A stretch of 64,000 bases of DNA, from assembly GCF_042180575.1 (NCBI RefSeq), contig NZ_CP170094.1, forward strand, positions 2,666,001-2,730,000. Direction: 5' to 3'. Source of the stretch: Bernardetia sp042180575 (GTDB taxonomy: Bacteria > Bacteroidota > Bacteroidia > Cytophagales > Bernardetiaceae). The position numbers were made by a program, and so were the translations under genes. A model generated the notes under the pieces. The model was not told the DNA's origin, did no database searches, and saw nothing but the letters and a program-made list of their open reading frames with translations. Below, piece after piece: positions 8,624-17,625 of the stretch (its first letter is position 1; the number at the start of each line of letters is the position of its first letter).

Positions 8624-9832
8624 ATGAATTCTAGTAAGAAATATAGATTTTGGATTACATTTTCTTTGATACTTTTATCTCAACTTTTATATTGGTTTTG
8701 GATTCGAAATTATACAGTAGATTATTTTGATACTGCTACGAATTCTAGTAATTGGTTTTCAAATCTAGTTGAAGATATTTATCCACGCTTAAAAACAGAA
8801 AAATATCGTTTTGATGCTTCTTTTTTTATCAAAAAATCTGACCAAATAGCTATTCGTTTTTTGTTTGTCAGTTCTGTTTTTTCTCTTTTACTTATTCCAA
8901 AATTCTATCAAAAAACAAAACTATTTTTTATCAAAAATTCTGTTTATTCACAAAAGATAACACGCAAAAGTCAGTATTTTTTGATTATTTATTTTTTAAT
9001 TTCGAATGTTTTACTTTCAAATGAATGGCTAGAGATTTTGACAGAATATGCTCAAATAGCTGTTTTGTATGAACCAATTTCATTTTATAAATTCCTATCA
9101 CCTTCTTTTCCTTCACGTTCTTTTCTCAAAAATTCATTCATTTTTCTCAAAGTCATTACTGGAATAGGAATTAGTTTTTGCTTACTTGCTTTATTTTTTA
9201 GAAACCAAATTCTATTCAAAATTGTGTTATTTCTTTGTGTAGTTTTGTCTTCCGTTTTATTTATTTATCTACAAGGTTTTTTATATGGATTTGGAAAGAT
9301 TGAACATACTTATGCTACTTGGAACTGGGTTTGTATATTGCTTCCTTTTTGGGTTTATAATGGTAGGTGGTCGTTAATGGGGACAACGGCAAAGTTAATT
9401 TCTCAAAATTACCTACTTTTTTTAGCTATTGGATTGATTTATACTTCTTCTGGACTTGAAAAAATATTTATTGGAGGTTGGGAATGGATAAACGGAAATG
9501 CTCTTTTGAGTTATTTACAAAACTCTCCTACTGATTTAGGACAACATTTATCAAACTATCCTCTTCTAATTACATTTCTTTCTATTCTTACAATCTTGTG
9601 GGAAACTAGCTTTTTACTTATTCTTCATAAAAATAAATACATTAGGCTTACTTTGATTTTTGTAGGAATTTGTTTTCACGTAGGAGTTTATTTTTCTTTA
9701 CACGTAGGACATTATTTTTCTCCTTGGATTTGGGTATATGTTTTTTTGTTGCCAAATTTTGAAGAAAAAAAATTTCGAATCACAGAGAATGAAGAGTTTG
9801 AGGAGAAATACAATTACAAATTTCTTTTTTGA
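8624..9832 (+). CDS. HTTM/VKOR-carboxylase-like multi-span membrane protein
   Basis: A 402-residue integral membrane protein with about nine or ten hydrophobic helices. The segment SSGLEKIFIGGWEWINGNALL followed by the helix pair LLITFLSILTILWETSFLLIL and FVGICFHVGVYFSLHVGHYFSPWIWVYVFLLP matches the HTTM (horizontally transferred transmembrane, gamma-carboxylase-related) or DoxX-like pattern 'Y-x-x-(A/S)-G-L-x-K-x-x-x-x-x-W'. The conserved His residues in FHVGVYFSLHVGHYF are a feature of that group. The substrate is unknown. It is preceded 10 bases upstream by the small anchored protein and followed directly by a perfect hairpin terminator. Confidence 0.65.
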   Translation: MNSSKKYRFWITFSLILLSQLLYWFWIRNYTVDYFDTATNSSNWFSNLVEDIYPRLKTEKYRFDASFFIKKSDQIAIRFLFVSSVFSLLLIPKFYQKTKLFFIKNSVYSQKITRKSQYFLIIYFLISNVLLSNEWLEILTEYAQIAVLYEPISFYKFLSPSFPSRSFLKNSFIFLKVITGIGISFCLLALFFRNQILFKIVLFLCVVLSSVLFIYLQGFLYGFGKIEHTYATWNWVCILLPFWVYNGRWSLMGTTAKLISQNYLLFLAIGLIYTSSGLEKIFIGGWEWINGNALLSYLQNSPTDLGQHLSNYPLLITFLSILTILWETSFLLILHKNKYIRLTLIFVGICFHVGVYFSLHVGHYFSPWIWVYVFLLPNFEEKKFRITENEEFEEKYNYKFLF

Positions 9833-9838
9833 ACAAAA

Positions 9839-9868
9839 AATCCTTATTTCTGTATTGAAATAAGGATT
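9839..9868. terminator. bidirectional hairpin terminator
   Basis: AATCCTTATTTC and GAAATAAGGATT form a perfect 12-bp stem with a 6-base loop. It sits between converging genes (HTTM-like gene on plus, M48 protease on minus) and is flanked by A and T runs, so it can serve both. Confidence 0.75.
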
Positions 9869-9898
9869 CGTAATTTTTAATCCGTAATCTGTAATTAA

Positions 9899-10699
9899 TT
9901 ACCTAGGAAGTGAAGCCTTAAAAGTTGCGTAATCATTTCCACTTGGGCTAATGCTACAACCTTCTTCTCTCGCTTTGTTGTTGATAGCCTCTACTCTATT
10001 ATCTGGATTTGGGTGCGTACTCAAAAACTCTGGTGGTGCGCTATTTTGTCCTTCATTGATAATTTTTTGAAAAAAACCTGCTGCACCATTAGCTTGATAT
10101 TCTGTATCACAAAGATATTTTACTGAGAAATCATCAGCTTCACGCTCTGCTTTTCGGCTATAACTAAGATTTACTAATCCCTTTGCAATTCCTGCCAATG
10201 TGCCTTGGTCATCACCAAAGAAGACTGCAAAAAGTGTTTCGTAACCATACGCTTTTGTCATGTTATCAGTTACGTGACGTTTGTCTGCATGTGCAATTTC
10301 GTGTCCCATTACACCAGCAAGTTGGTCTTCTGTGTCTAGGTATTTTATCAGTCCTGTATAAACATAAATATATCCCCCTGGGGCGCAAAAGGCATTTAAA
10401 GTATTATCATCGTGAATAATTTTGACTTGCCAAGGAAACTCTGAGCGATAACGAATGTCATTTGAAGCCAAAACTTTTTCTGTCATAGCTCTAATAAATC
10501 TATATGCTGTATCGTATTCTTGTTCATCTAAAATAATAGTTGAAGAATCAGCTTCGATTTCGGCTGCTACTTGCTGACCTATTTTGAGGTCTTCTTCGAT
10601 AGAAAAAAAGTTGATATTACCATCTTTATCACAAGCACCTAGAAAAAGTAAAATGCTAAATAAAAAAGGAAGAATAAAAAATGATTTTAATTTTGTCAT
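9899..10699 (-). CDS. M48 family lipoprotein metalloprotease
   Basis: A zinc metallopeptidase of family M48 (BepA/LoiP/Oma1-like) anchored in the envelope. The signal peptide ends in a lipobox LGAC with Cys23. The zinc-binding motif is HEIAH (in GVMGHEIAHADKRH), and the third ligand Glu lies in the helix SRKAEREADDFSV, as in other M48 enzymes. LNAFCAPGGYIYVYTGLI is the conserved strand before the active helix. STHPNPDNRVEAI near the C-terminus is also family-typical. Length 266 fits the short periplasmic M48 proteins, without a TPR tail. Members cut misfolded outer-membrane proteins; a similar housekeeping role is likely. Confidence 0.92.
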   Translation of the reverse strand: MTKLKSFFILPFLFSILLFLGACDKDGNINFFSIEEDLKIGQQVAAEIEADSSTIILDEQEYDTAYRFIRAMTEKVLASNDIRYRSEFPWQVKIIHDDNTLNAFCAPGGYIYVYTGLIKYLDTEDQLAGVMGHEIAHADKRHVTDNMTKAYGYETLFAVFFGDDQGTLAGIAKGLVNLSYSRKAEREADDFSVKYLCDTEYQANGAAGFFQKIINEGQNSAPPEFLSTHPNPDNRVEAINNKAREEGCSISPSGNDYATFKASLPR

Positions 10700-10812
10700 A
10701 ATTTGCTGAATAATTTGATAGAATGTTTAGTGAATGAAATAATCTACAACTATAAACGCTAAACTTTTTACTTATGTTTTTAAGGAGCTAAAAAAATAAA
10801 ATTTTGTTTTCT

Positions 10813-12702
10813 CTACTTTCCACCACTAGAAGAAGAGCGAGAACGAGAAGAAGACGAACTAGAACGTGTTGTACGTGATGAAGAACTAGAAGACGAACTA
10901 GAACGATAACCACTAGAAGAACTTTTTGAAGAAGAGCTAGATTTATAACCTTTATTCGAAGAAGAAGAACCACTACTTCTACTTGAATAACTACTTCCCG
11001 AACTTGATGAAGAATAAGAAGAACGTCCATAACTACTTCGATTTGCAGCCGTCGATTTGCTTGTATAACTGCTGCGTTTCATAGGCTGTCTTCCATAATA
11101 CCAACTTTTACTATTTGTACTGGCTGTATTTGAGCTTTTTGTAGAAGAACGAGAGGGCGCACTTTTGGCATAAAACCAACTTTTTTGAGAACGATTATTT
11201 ACTGTTTGTTGAAAACGTGGGGTTTGTCTGACTGCTGATTTTAAAGGAACATAAACACTTCCATAATAAGGACGACTAGAAGTTCGGTAATAACGATTAT
11301 AAGTAGAATAATCATCTCTATATATTCGATTTGAATTGAAAAGTGTACTCAGAAGTGCATATTTTCCGTAAAATTCCCAAAAAGAACCTTCATCATTTTC
11401 TCTCCACGTTCCGTATTGAGTATTTCCTACATAATTACTATATCCTGCTTGTGTTATTTGTTGTCCTTTATTAGACAAAATTTCCATTCCTACGTCATCT
11501 AAGAAAAAATTGTATGTACTATCACTCACTTTCATAAAACCTGTTGTCTTTGTAGTTGGAACAGATTTGTCTTGATAAATGATATTATATTTGAGCTTTT
11601 TATCACTAATATCCATTGCATCAGCCAGAATAACTGAATAAGTAGTTTTATTATTCAAATAAGGAGAAAGCTGTTTTTTGATTTCTGCATAGGCTTCTGT
11701 TCGTTTTTTGGCTAGATAAGAATCATTGTGTTCTTTTTCTAGTTTGCTAGAAATTTCAGTTATTTTGCTTTTCGAATCTTCATAATGAGGAGATTTTGGT
11801 GGAATTTGAGCAAAGAAGTGAAGTGATTCATCAAGATTTCCTGCTTTATATTCTTCTGTTGCCATACTGTAAGCTACTTCTTGATTGAGATTTTCAAGTT
11901 CTGTTTTGGCTGCTGGTGCATACATACTTGTCGAATCTACTTCCAAAAGAAGTTTAGTCACTCTTTCTACATCTTGCATTTCTCCATTCATATAAGTAAG
12001 CAAAGCAAATTTTTCGTATTTTTTGGCAGCTTCTAATCGGCTGTGATTTATAGGTTCTTTCAGATCACTTTTGTATCTCTCTTTGTCTGCAATATCCATT
12101 TTATTGTATAATACAAGTGCTTCTGTATAGTCTTTTTCATTGTATTTTTGTAGAATGGCTGGTTTGTAAAGAGTATTTATTTTGGTTTGACAGGTTTTAT
12201 AATTATCCTCATTATAATCAAAAACTGAATATAATTTTATAGCTTCTGCTGGATTTTGTGTTTCAGTTTTTTTGGCTAAAAGAAGTATTTTATCTTTTGC
12301 TAATTGTCTGTTTTGAGTAATTTCTTTATTTAATGAAATAGGTTCAATACCATGAGACCTATAACCTTCACTAATATTTTTCAGACTTTTGAATGCCACC
12401 AACAAGGAGTCTGTATTATTACCTTTAATATTTTTTTTAGCTCGTTCTAATATAGGAATAATATCTTTTTTTATGCGTTCTATATCATGCTCTCCTGACC
12501 AAGCTTCGTAATTATGTGTATCAAAAACACCATTTTTAGTTGTTTTGTAAACGGCAAGTGCTTCATCAAACTTTCCTTTTTGATATAAAGTATCAGCTTT
12601 TTCGATAATAGATTTATTAGTAAAATATTCATAGCCATACAGACTTCCTCCAATCAGAAGAAGAACAGAAAGAACAATAAAAAAGATTTTAGATTTAGAC
12701 AT
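10813..12702 (-). CDS. TPR-like anchored protein with Ser-rich low-complexity tail
   Basis: A 629-residue protein with an N-terminal membrane helix (residues 6-25, IFFIVLSVLLLIGGSLYGYEYF). It continues with helical repeats in TPR style (KADTLYQKGKFDEALAVYKT, EYKAGNLDESLHFFAQI) to about residue 330, and a compact region at 330-470 ending in YGTWRENDEGSFWEFYGKYA. From about 480 onward it is dominated by Ser, Tyr and Arg, and carries two versions of a short unit: QKSWFYAKSAPSR and SKSWYYGRQPMKR. The last 70 residues are almost entirely Ser with scattered Arg, Gly and Lys, ending SSSSGGK. I cannot assign a function. The tail could be a disordered linker or a surface-exposed adhesive segment. Sole gene of its transcript. 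Confidence 0.75.
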   Translation of the reverse strand: MSKSKIFFIVLSVLLLIGGSLYGYEYFTNKSIIEKADTLYQKGKFDEALAVYKTTKNGVFDTHNYEAWSGEHDIERIKKDIIPILERAKKNIKGNNTDSLLVAFKSLKNISEGYRSHGIEPISLNKEITQNRQLAKDKILLLAKKTETQNPAEAIKLYSVFDYNEDNYKTCQTKINTLYKPAILQKYNEKDYTEALVLYNKMDIADKERYKSDLKEPINHSRLEAAKKYEKFALLTYMNGEMQDVERVTKLLLEVDSTSMYAPAAKTELENLNQEVAYSMATEEYKAGNLDESLHFFAQIPPKSPHYEDSKSKITEISSKLEKEHNDSYLAKKRTEAYAEIKKQLSPYLNNKTTYSVILADAMDISDKKLKYNIIYQDKSVPTTKTTGFMKVSDSTYNFFLDDVGMEILSNKGQQITQAGYSNYVGNTQYGTWRENDEGSFWEFYGKYALLSTLFNSNRIYRDDYSTYNRYYRTSSRPYYGSVYVPLKSAVRQTPRFQQTVNNRSQKSWFYAKSAPSRSSTKSSNTASTNSKSWYYGRQPMKRSSYTSKSTAANRSSYGRSSYSSSSSGSSYSSRSSGSSSSNKGYKSSSSSKSSSSGYRSSSSSSSSSRTTRSSSSSSRSRSSSSGGK

Positions 12703-13090
12703 TTTAAAATTGATTTAATAGATAAATTTGGTAGTATTTTTCTTAATAGGAATTTAGGGTAGATTAAGATACAAATAATTTAATTCTTTACAAAAAGACA
12801 CTTTTTCAAACAACAACTAAGCAGAATAAAATTTCGTATAAATAATAAAACACAGTCTATTATTCTGAATAAAGTTAATTATTTCTATAAAAAGTCAATA
12901 AAAAACAATTTTGCTCTATTCTAATAAAATTTATGGCTTGTTTTGTGCAACTGCTTAGATATAGATTGAATAATCAATAGAACGCCTTCCTTTTATTCAC
13001 TCAAAACTGATATTTTTTGAATAAAATAAAAATCCTATTTGTTAGTAAAAGATTATTATAGCTGCTTACTCAATAATTATAAAAATTACC
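12703..13090. other. divergent intergenic region
   Basis: These 388 bases separate the minus-strand Ser-rich protein gene from the plus-strand lepB and must hold both promoters. I see no exact TAnnTTTG element and no strong hairpin. Confidence 0.4.
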
Positions 13091-14254
13091 ATGAAAATTA
13101 AGAGAATTGAAAGAATTAAATCAAAATCCAAAAAATGGTGGTTTCGCCTTTATTTTTTATTTTTTATCTGTATTTCATTATTTGCTTTAAAGCAAATTGC
13201 TTTAGAGTATTTCATTATTCCTACTTCTTCTATGGAAGGTTCACTTCTGAGAGGAGATAAAATAGTCTGTAACAAACTTCCTTTTGGTGCAAAAATTCCT
13301 CATAAAAAACAGAATGAAAGCACAAAAAAGGCAGGTTTTGATTTTGCTAGTTTTTTACCTGATAGATTACCCAAACTAAGAGAAGTAAAAGCAGGAGAAG
13401 TAATTATTTTTTATTATCCATTGGATAGTGCTGAAAACATAGAAGACAAAACATGTTATATAAAACGTTGTGTGGGAGTAGCAGGAGATAGAATTCAGAT
13501 TATGCGTCAAGATGTTTTTAGAAATAGTGAATGGCAACCCAATCCGTCTGATATGCAGCTTAGTTATATTGTCAAGACAAATGAAAAACCTGAAAATTTA
13601 TTTCATTATACAGATGTACAGACTTGGAGGGAAATTGAAACAGAAAGCAAAGAAGTAAAACGCATCAAAAAAATAAAAAATAGTAAGAAGAAAAAAGGCA
13701 AAAATAAAAAAGTAGAGAGTGTGATAAAGGAAACACCTAAAGTAAAAATATATCTACTTTATACAACTCCAAAAATTGCCAATCAGTTACGACAAGATTT
13801 GAGAATTGATGAAATTACACCTAAGTTCTTTGAACAAAATGATATTTCTGATAACTCCATGACTGAGAGTAGTAAAAAACTAGGCTGGAATAGAGATTAT
13901 TTTGGTTCATATTATATTCCCAAAAAAGGAGATACAATAGCCATGCATGAAGGAACATTACTTTTATATGAAAAAATTATCAAAAAATATGAATACAATA
14001 AAAATGTAGAAATAATTGATAATAAATTAATGATTGATGGAAAAATCGTTGAAAATTATATTTTCAAGCAAAATTATTATTTCGTTTTGGGAGATAATCG
14101 CCACAACTCATCAGACTCTCGTATGTGGGGGCTTGTACCAGAAGACCACCTTATCGGAACGCCTCTAGTCATTTATCATTCACAAACGCCAGCAGATGGA
14201 ATAAAAGATTGGGCTAGAGTGCGTTGGGAACGTTTTTTTAAGTGGGTGGATTAA
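13091..14254 (+). CDS. lepB: signal peptidase I with long internal insert
   Basis: Removes signal peptides from exported proteins at the outer face of the inner membrane. An N-terminal membrane helix (residues about 18-38) leads to the box PTSSMEGSLLRGD, with catalytic Ser47. The general-base Lys is K125 in CYIKRCVGVAGDRI. The final box GDNRHNSSDSRMWGLVPEDHLIG is near residue 345. At 387 residues it is longer than the E. coli enzyme, because a Lys-rich, poorly conserved insert (about 175-310, including KRIKKIKNSKKKKGKNKK) sits between the Lys box and the last box. Bacteroidota LepB proteins often carry such inserts. The start ATG is preceded by an AT-rich leader. No operon partner. Confidence 0.93.
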   Translation: MKIKRIERIKSKSKKWWFRLYFLFFICISLFALKQIALEYFIIPTSSMEGSLLRGDKIVCNKLPFGAKIPHKKQNESTKKAGFDFASFLPDRLPKLREVKAGEVIIFYYPLDSAENIEDKTCYIKRCVGVAGDRIQIMRQDVFRNSEWQPNPSDMQLSYIVKTNEKPENLFHYTDVQTWREIETESKEVKRIKKIKNSKKKKGKNKKVESVIKETPKVKIYLLYTTPKIANQLRQDLRIDEITPKFFEQNDISDNSMTESSKKLGWNRDYFGSYYIPKKGDTIAMHEGTLLLYEKIIKKYEYNKNVEIIDNKLMIDGKIVENYIFKQNYYFVLGDNRHNSSDSRMWGLVPEDHLIGTPLVIYHSQTPADGIKDWARVRWERFFKWVD

Positions 14255-14341
14255 ATTTGGTGTATTAGATTGATTTAAAATAAAAATTTGTACTTTAGCT
14301 TCATTCTAATTCAATCAAACTCTTTAGTTTAAGCCATTTGT

Positions 14342-17146
14342 ATGACAAAAGATGCCTTTATATCGTATGGAAGAAGAGAAAGTTTAGGCTTTGTAGGTAG
14401 GTTATATCAATCTTTGAAGCTAAAAGGCTATGAAATTTGGTTTGATAAGGTTAATATTCCTGATGGTGATGATTATTCAAAACGTATCTCCCATGGGATT
14501 GAGTCTGCTCATAATTTCATCCTTATTCTAGCACCTCGCTGCCTTACCTCTGCTTACTGTTTGATAGAATTAGAATATGCTAGAAAGCTGGGAAAACGAG
14601 TTATTCCAGTCGACCAAAATGTAATTTTTGATACAAAAGATGCTCCTCTATCCTATGAAGAACGTAGTGTTTTGGTACAGTTTTATGAAGCCAATGGAAT
14701 GGATGTTTTGCCTATTTTTTCTAAAAAAGATGTTCTAAACCGTTCGCATGAGCTTTTAGGGAAGACAGACTGGGTACATGCTCGGCAGCAGCTTTCAGAA
14801 GATAATATCAATCAGCTTTATAATTGGCAACTTACTTACGAAAACTGTTGGAGAAAACACGAAGAATTAGACTTTATAAAAGAAAATTCAATTCCTATTT
14901 TTGGAAAAGATATTGATAGTTTTGAAGGTAGTTTTGAAAGTATTTTAAAAGTCATTGAAAAACAAAAAGAGTACGTTTATCTTCATACAGAATTACTTCA
15001 AAAAGCTCTTTTATGGGAAAATAATCGAAGACAAACAAGTCTTTTATTAGTAGGAGAAAAGAGGCAAGAAGCACAAAATTGGCTTACCAAACACTTTATT
15101 GCACCCAAACAGCCTCCTTGCTTGCCTTCTGTTCTACATAGCGAATTTATTACAGAATCAAAGAAAAATGCTGATAATTTGATGTCAGAAGTTTTCTTAT
15201 GCTTTTCTTCAAAAGAAAAAAAAGAAACTCAGAAAATTCGTAGAGGATTGATTAAAGCAGGAATTACAGTGGTTTTGCCAAATAATTCTATACAAAGAGA
15301 AGCTCAAAAAGGTTTTGATGCCTCTAATTATACTGAGGAAATAAAAGAACAAATTGCTCAAGCTGATAACTTTGTTTTTGTACTTTCGCCTTCATCTGCC
15401 AAAAATTCAGATTGTTTGAGAGAACTTCGTTTTGCTCTTACTTTTCATAAACGAATTATTGTAGTTTTGGCAAAAGAAGTCAATACAGAAGAATTACCAG
15501 AGGCTTTGCGTTTACTTTCTTCTTCCTATATTGATTTGACAGACAACCGAGTAGAAGATAATTTTACAGAAAACTTAGATTTTGAAAAAGATTTAAACGA
15601 ACTTATCTGTATTGTAGAGGATAATTACGATTATTACAGAAATCATAAACGCTATCTTGCACAGGCTATAAAGTGGGAAGAACAGCATCAAAACGATGCC
15701 ATTTTGCTTCGTGGACACAACTTAGATAAAGCTCAAACGTGGCTCAATCAAGGAAAACAACAAGGAAATAATACCACCAATAACAAACTAAATACACCAA
15801 CAGATTTACATGAAAAGTTTATTGAAGAAAGCATTACTAAAATAGGAACACTCAGTAATGAAGTCTTTATTTCTTATTCTCGTAATGATGGAGATTTTGC
15901 TCGTTGGCTTAATGAAGAACTTCAACTCAATGGACGAACAACTTGGTTTGACCAAGAATGTATTCCTGCTGGTTCGGATTTTGGCTTAGAAATCAAAAAT
16001 GGAATAGAAACCTCTGATAATTTTTTATTTATTATTTCTCCTGCTTCTATTTCTTCGCCGTATTGTAAAGATGAAGTTTTGCATGCTTTATCTATGGGCA
16101 AACGAATTATTTTGGCTCGTTTGAAAGAAGTAAAAGAAATGCCAAATTATTTCCCTAGCCATATTCAATGGATAGATTTTTCTAAAAATGGTTTGGATAA
16201 TGAACTTCAAGCTGATAACGGACAACAGTTTAGAGAACTTTTGAGAGCCTTAAATATAGATAGAGAACACACACAAAAACACTCAAAATACCAACAAAAA
16301 GCCTTAGAATGGAATACTAATGAAAAAAATTATGCTTTTCTTTTGAGAGGAAACGAACTTGCTATTGCAGAAAACTGGATAGAAGAATGTAAAAAGCATA
16401 ACAAAATCCCCACTGCAACATCTATTCAAAAAGATTTTATTTCGGAGAGTATAAAGTCTGTCAATGAACAAAAAAGAAAACAAGAAAAGACTATTTTAAG
16501 GCTGCGTGTTTTTCTTACACTTGCTATTATTGCTCTTTTGGGGGCTTGTGGTTTGGGAATTTGGGTGCATTCTTTAAACTTAAAAAATAATGCTCAATTA
16601 CAAGCCTTAGAAACAGCACAAGATTCTTTGATACGAACCAATGAAAAAGAAAAATTACTCAAGTTTCAGAATTATTTCCAAACAGCTAATTATCAAAAAA
16701 ACTCTACCAATTATGAAGAGGCTCTCAAAAATTATACGATTGCTTTAGACTTTGCAGATTCTGCCCAAGAAATACAAGTAAATACAGAAATAAAAAAAAT
16801 AGAAGGTATTATTCCCCAAAAAGATATATTTTTAAAGCTAGTAGAAGAAGGAGAGAATGCTTTCAAGAAAAAGAAATTTGTAGAGGCTTACAAATATTAC
16901 AAACAAGCTGACTCTACCAATTACAATTCTGCTTTAGTCAAAACTCACCTTGAAGTTTTGGATGAATATGTCAAAATAGAAGTCAATAAAATAAAAAACC
17001 AAACTATTTACCTTTTAGAGCGAAATAAAGAAAAACAGGCGTACGAAAGCATAACAAAAGCTATTTTACTTGCACCAAATGACACATCACTTCTAAATCT
17101 TGAAAAACGAGTAATGCGTCAGATGTTAGGAACAGAAGAGAATTAA
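14342..17146 (+). CDS. triple-TIR membrane protein with TPR-like C-terminus
   Basis: A 934-residue protein built from three Toll/interleukin-1 receptor (TIR) domains at about 3-110, 281-400 and 506-625. The first opens with DAFISYGRRES and the third with EVFISYSRND; each has the WFD..(I)P loop. The second (EVFLCFSSKEK) has lost that loop. All three keep the C-x-x-E of the TIR NADase helix (CLIE, CLRE, CKDE), where the Glu is catalytic in active TIRs. After each TIR comes a helical linker with the pattern 'ALxW...LLRGxxLxxAxxWL', known from bacterial TIR-WD40-type proteins. A membrane helix lies at about 720-745 (LTLAIIALLGACGLGIW), and the rest is helical with TPR-like pairs. It could be a signalling scaffold or an NAD-degrading defence effector; there is no defence gene beside it. 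Confidence 0.85.
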   Translation: MTKDAFISYGRRESLGFVGRLYQSLKLKGYEIWFDKVNIPDGDDYSKRISHGIESAHNFILILAPRCLTSAYCLIELEYARKLGKRVIPVDQNVIFDTKDAPLSYEERSVLVQFYEANGMDVLPIFSKKDVLNRSHELLGKTDWVHARQQLSEDNINQLYNWQLTYENCWRKHEELDFIKENSIPIFGKDIDSFEGSFESILKVIEKQKEYVYLHTELLQKALLWENNRRQTSLLLVGEKRQEAQNWLTKHFIAPKQPPCLPSVLHSEFITESKKNADNLMSEVFLCFSSKEKKETQKIRRGLIKAGITVVLPNNSIQREAQKGFDASNYTEEIKEQIAQADNFVFVLSPSSAKNSDCLRELRFALTFHKRIIVVLAKEVNTEELPEALRLLSSSYIDLTDNRVEDNFTENLDFEKDLNELICIVEDNYDYYRNHKRYLAQAIKWEEQHQNDAILLRGHNLDKAQTWLNQGKQQGNNTTNNKLNTPTDLHEKFIEESITKIGTLSNEVFISYSRNDGDFARWLNEELQLNGRTTWFDQECIPAGSDFGLEIKNGIETSDNFLFIISPASISSPYCKDEVLHALSMGKRIILARLKEVKEMPNYFPSHIQWIDFSKNGLDNELQADNGQQFRELLRALNIDREHTQKHSKYQQKALEWNTNEKNYAFLLRGNELAIAENWIEECKKHNKIPTATSIQKDFISESIKSVNEQKRKQEKTILRLRVFLTLAIIALLGACGLGIWVHSLNLKNNAQLQALETAQDSLIRTNEKEKLLKFQNYFQTANYQKNSTNYEEALKNYTIALDFADSAQEIQVNTEIKKIEGIIPQKDIFLKLVEEGENAFKKKKFVEAYKYYKQADSTNYNSALVKTHLEVLDEYVKIEVNKIKNQTIYLLERNKEKQAYESITKAILLAPNDTSLLNLEKRVMRQMLGTEEN

Positions 17147-17148
17147 TT

Positions 17149-17455
17149 CTATAATTCAGATTTTAGTTTTTCTAACTCTTCCATAGAAAGTCCTGTTGAG
17201 GTAGAAATAATAGTCAAATCAACATTATTTTTTAATAATGTGATGGCAGTTTCGATGGCTTGTTCTTTTTTTCCTTCAATCTTTCCGTCTGTAAAATAAG
17301 TATGCACAACACTATTCAAATCCCAGTAATCTTTTAGCTCTTCCTTATATGTATACAGCTTTTCAAAACCAAAATCTGTAAAAAGATTGATATACTGTCA
17401 TGATAATTCTAGTTTTGATTGTTCGTATAAAAATTTTCCTTCTTTATTTAAACTT
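17149..17455 (-). pseudogene. C-terminal remnant of Rpn/PD-(D/E)XK transposase-like nuclease
   Basis: Reading the minus strand, 17397 down to 17149 gives an open stretch of 82 codons with no start. It translates as ..LFTDFGFEKLYTYKEELKDYW..., then DGKIEGKKEQAIETAITLL and GLSMEELEKLKSEL. This is the typical tail of Rpn family recombination-promoting nucleases/putative transposases (DxGKxEG(K/R)xEQ.., then TGLSxEE(I/L)xxL). Further upstream the same frame continues as KEGKFLYEQSKLELS but is cut by stops TGA and TAA. The nuclease core is absent. The remnant sits directly after the triple-TIR gene and shows that something was lost here. Confidence 0.75.
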
Positions 17456-17625
17456 TATGCAAGATAATCAATTTTATAATACACGCATTTAAAAAATTAA
17501 TGCAACCAAATCTTACTTAGTCGAGTCCTACTACTAAATAGTAAAAAGTCATCTGTTTTTTGCTTAATTTTTGTACTTTTACTAGATATTTTATATTCTA
17601 ATTTTGCTTTAATTCTACTTTAGCC

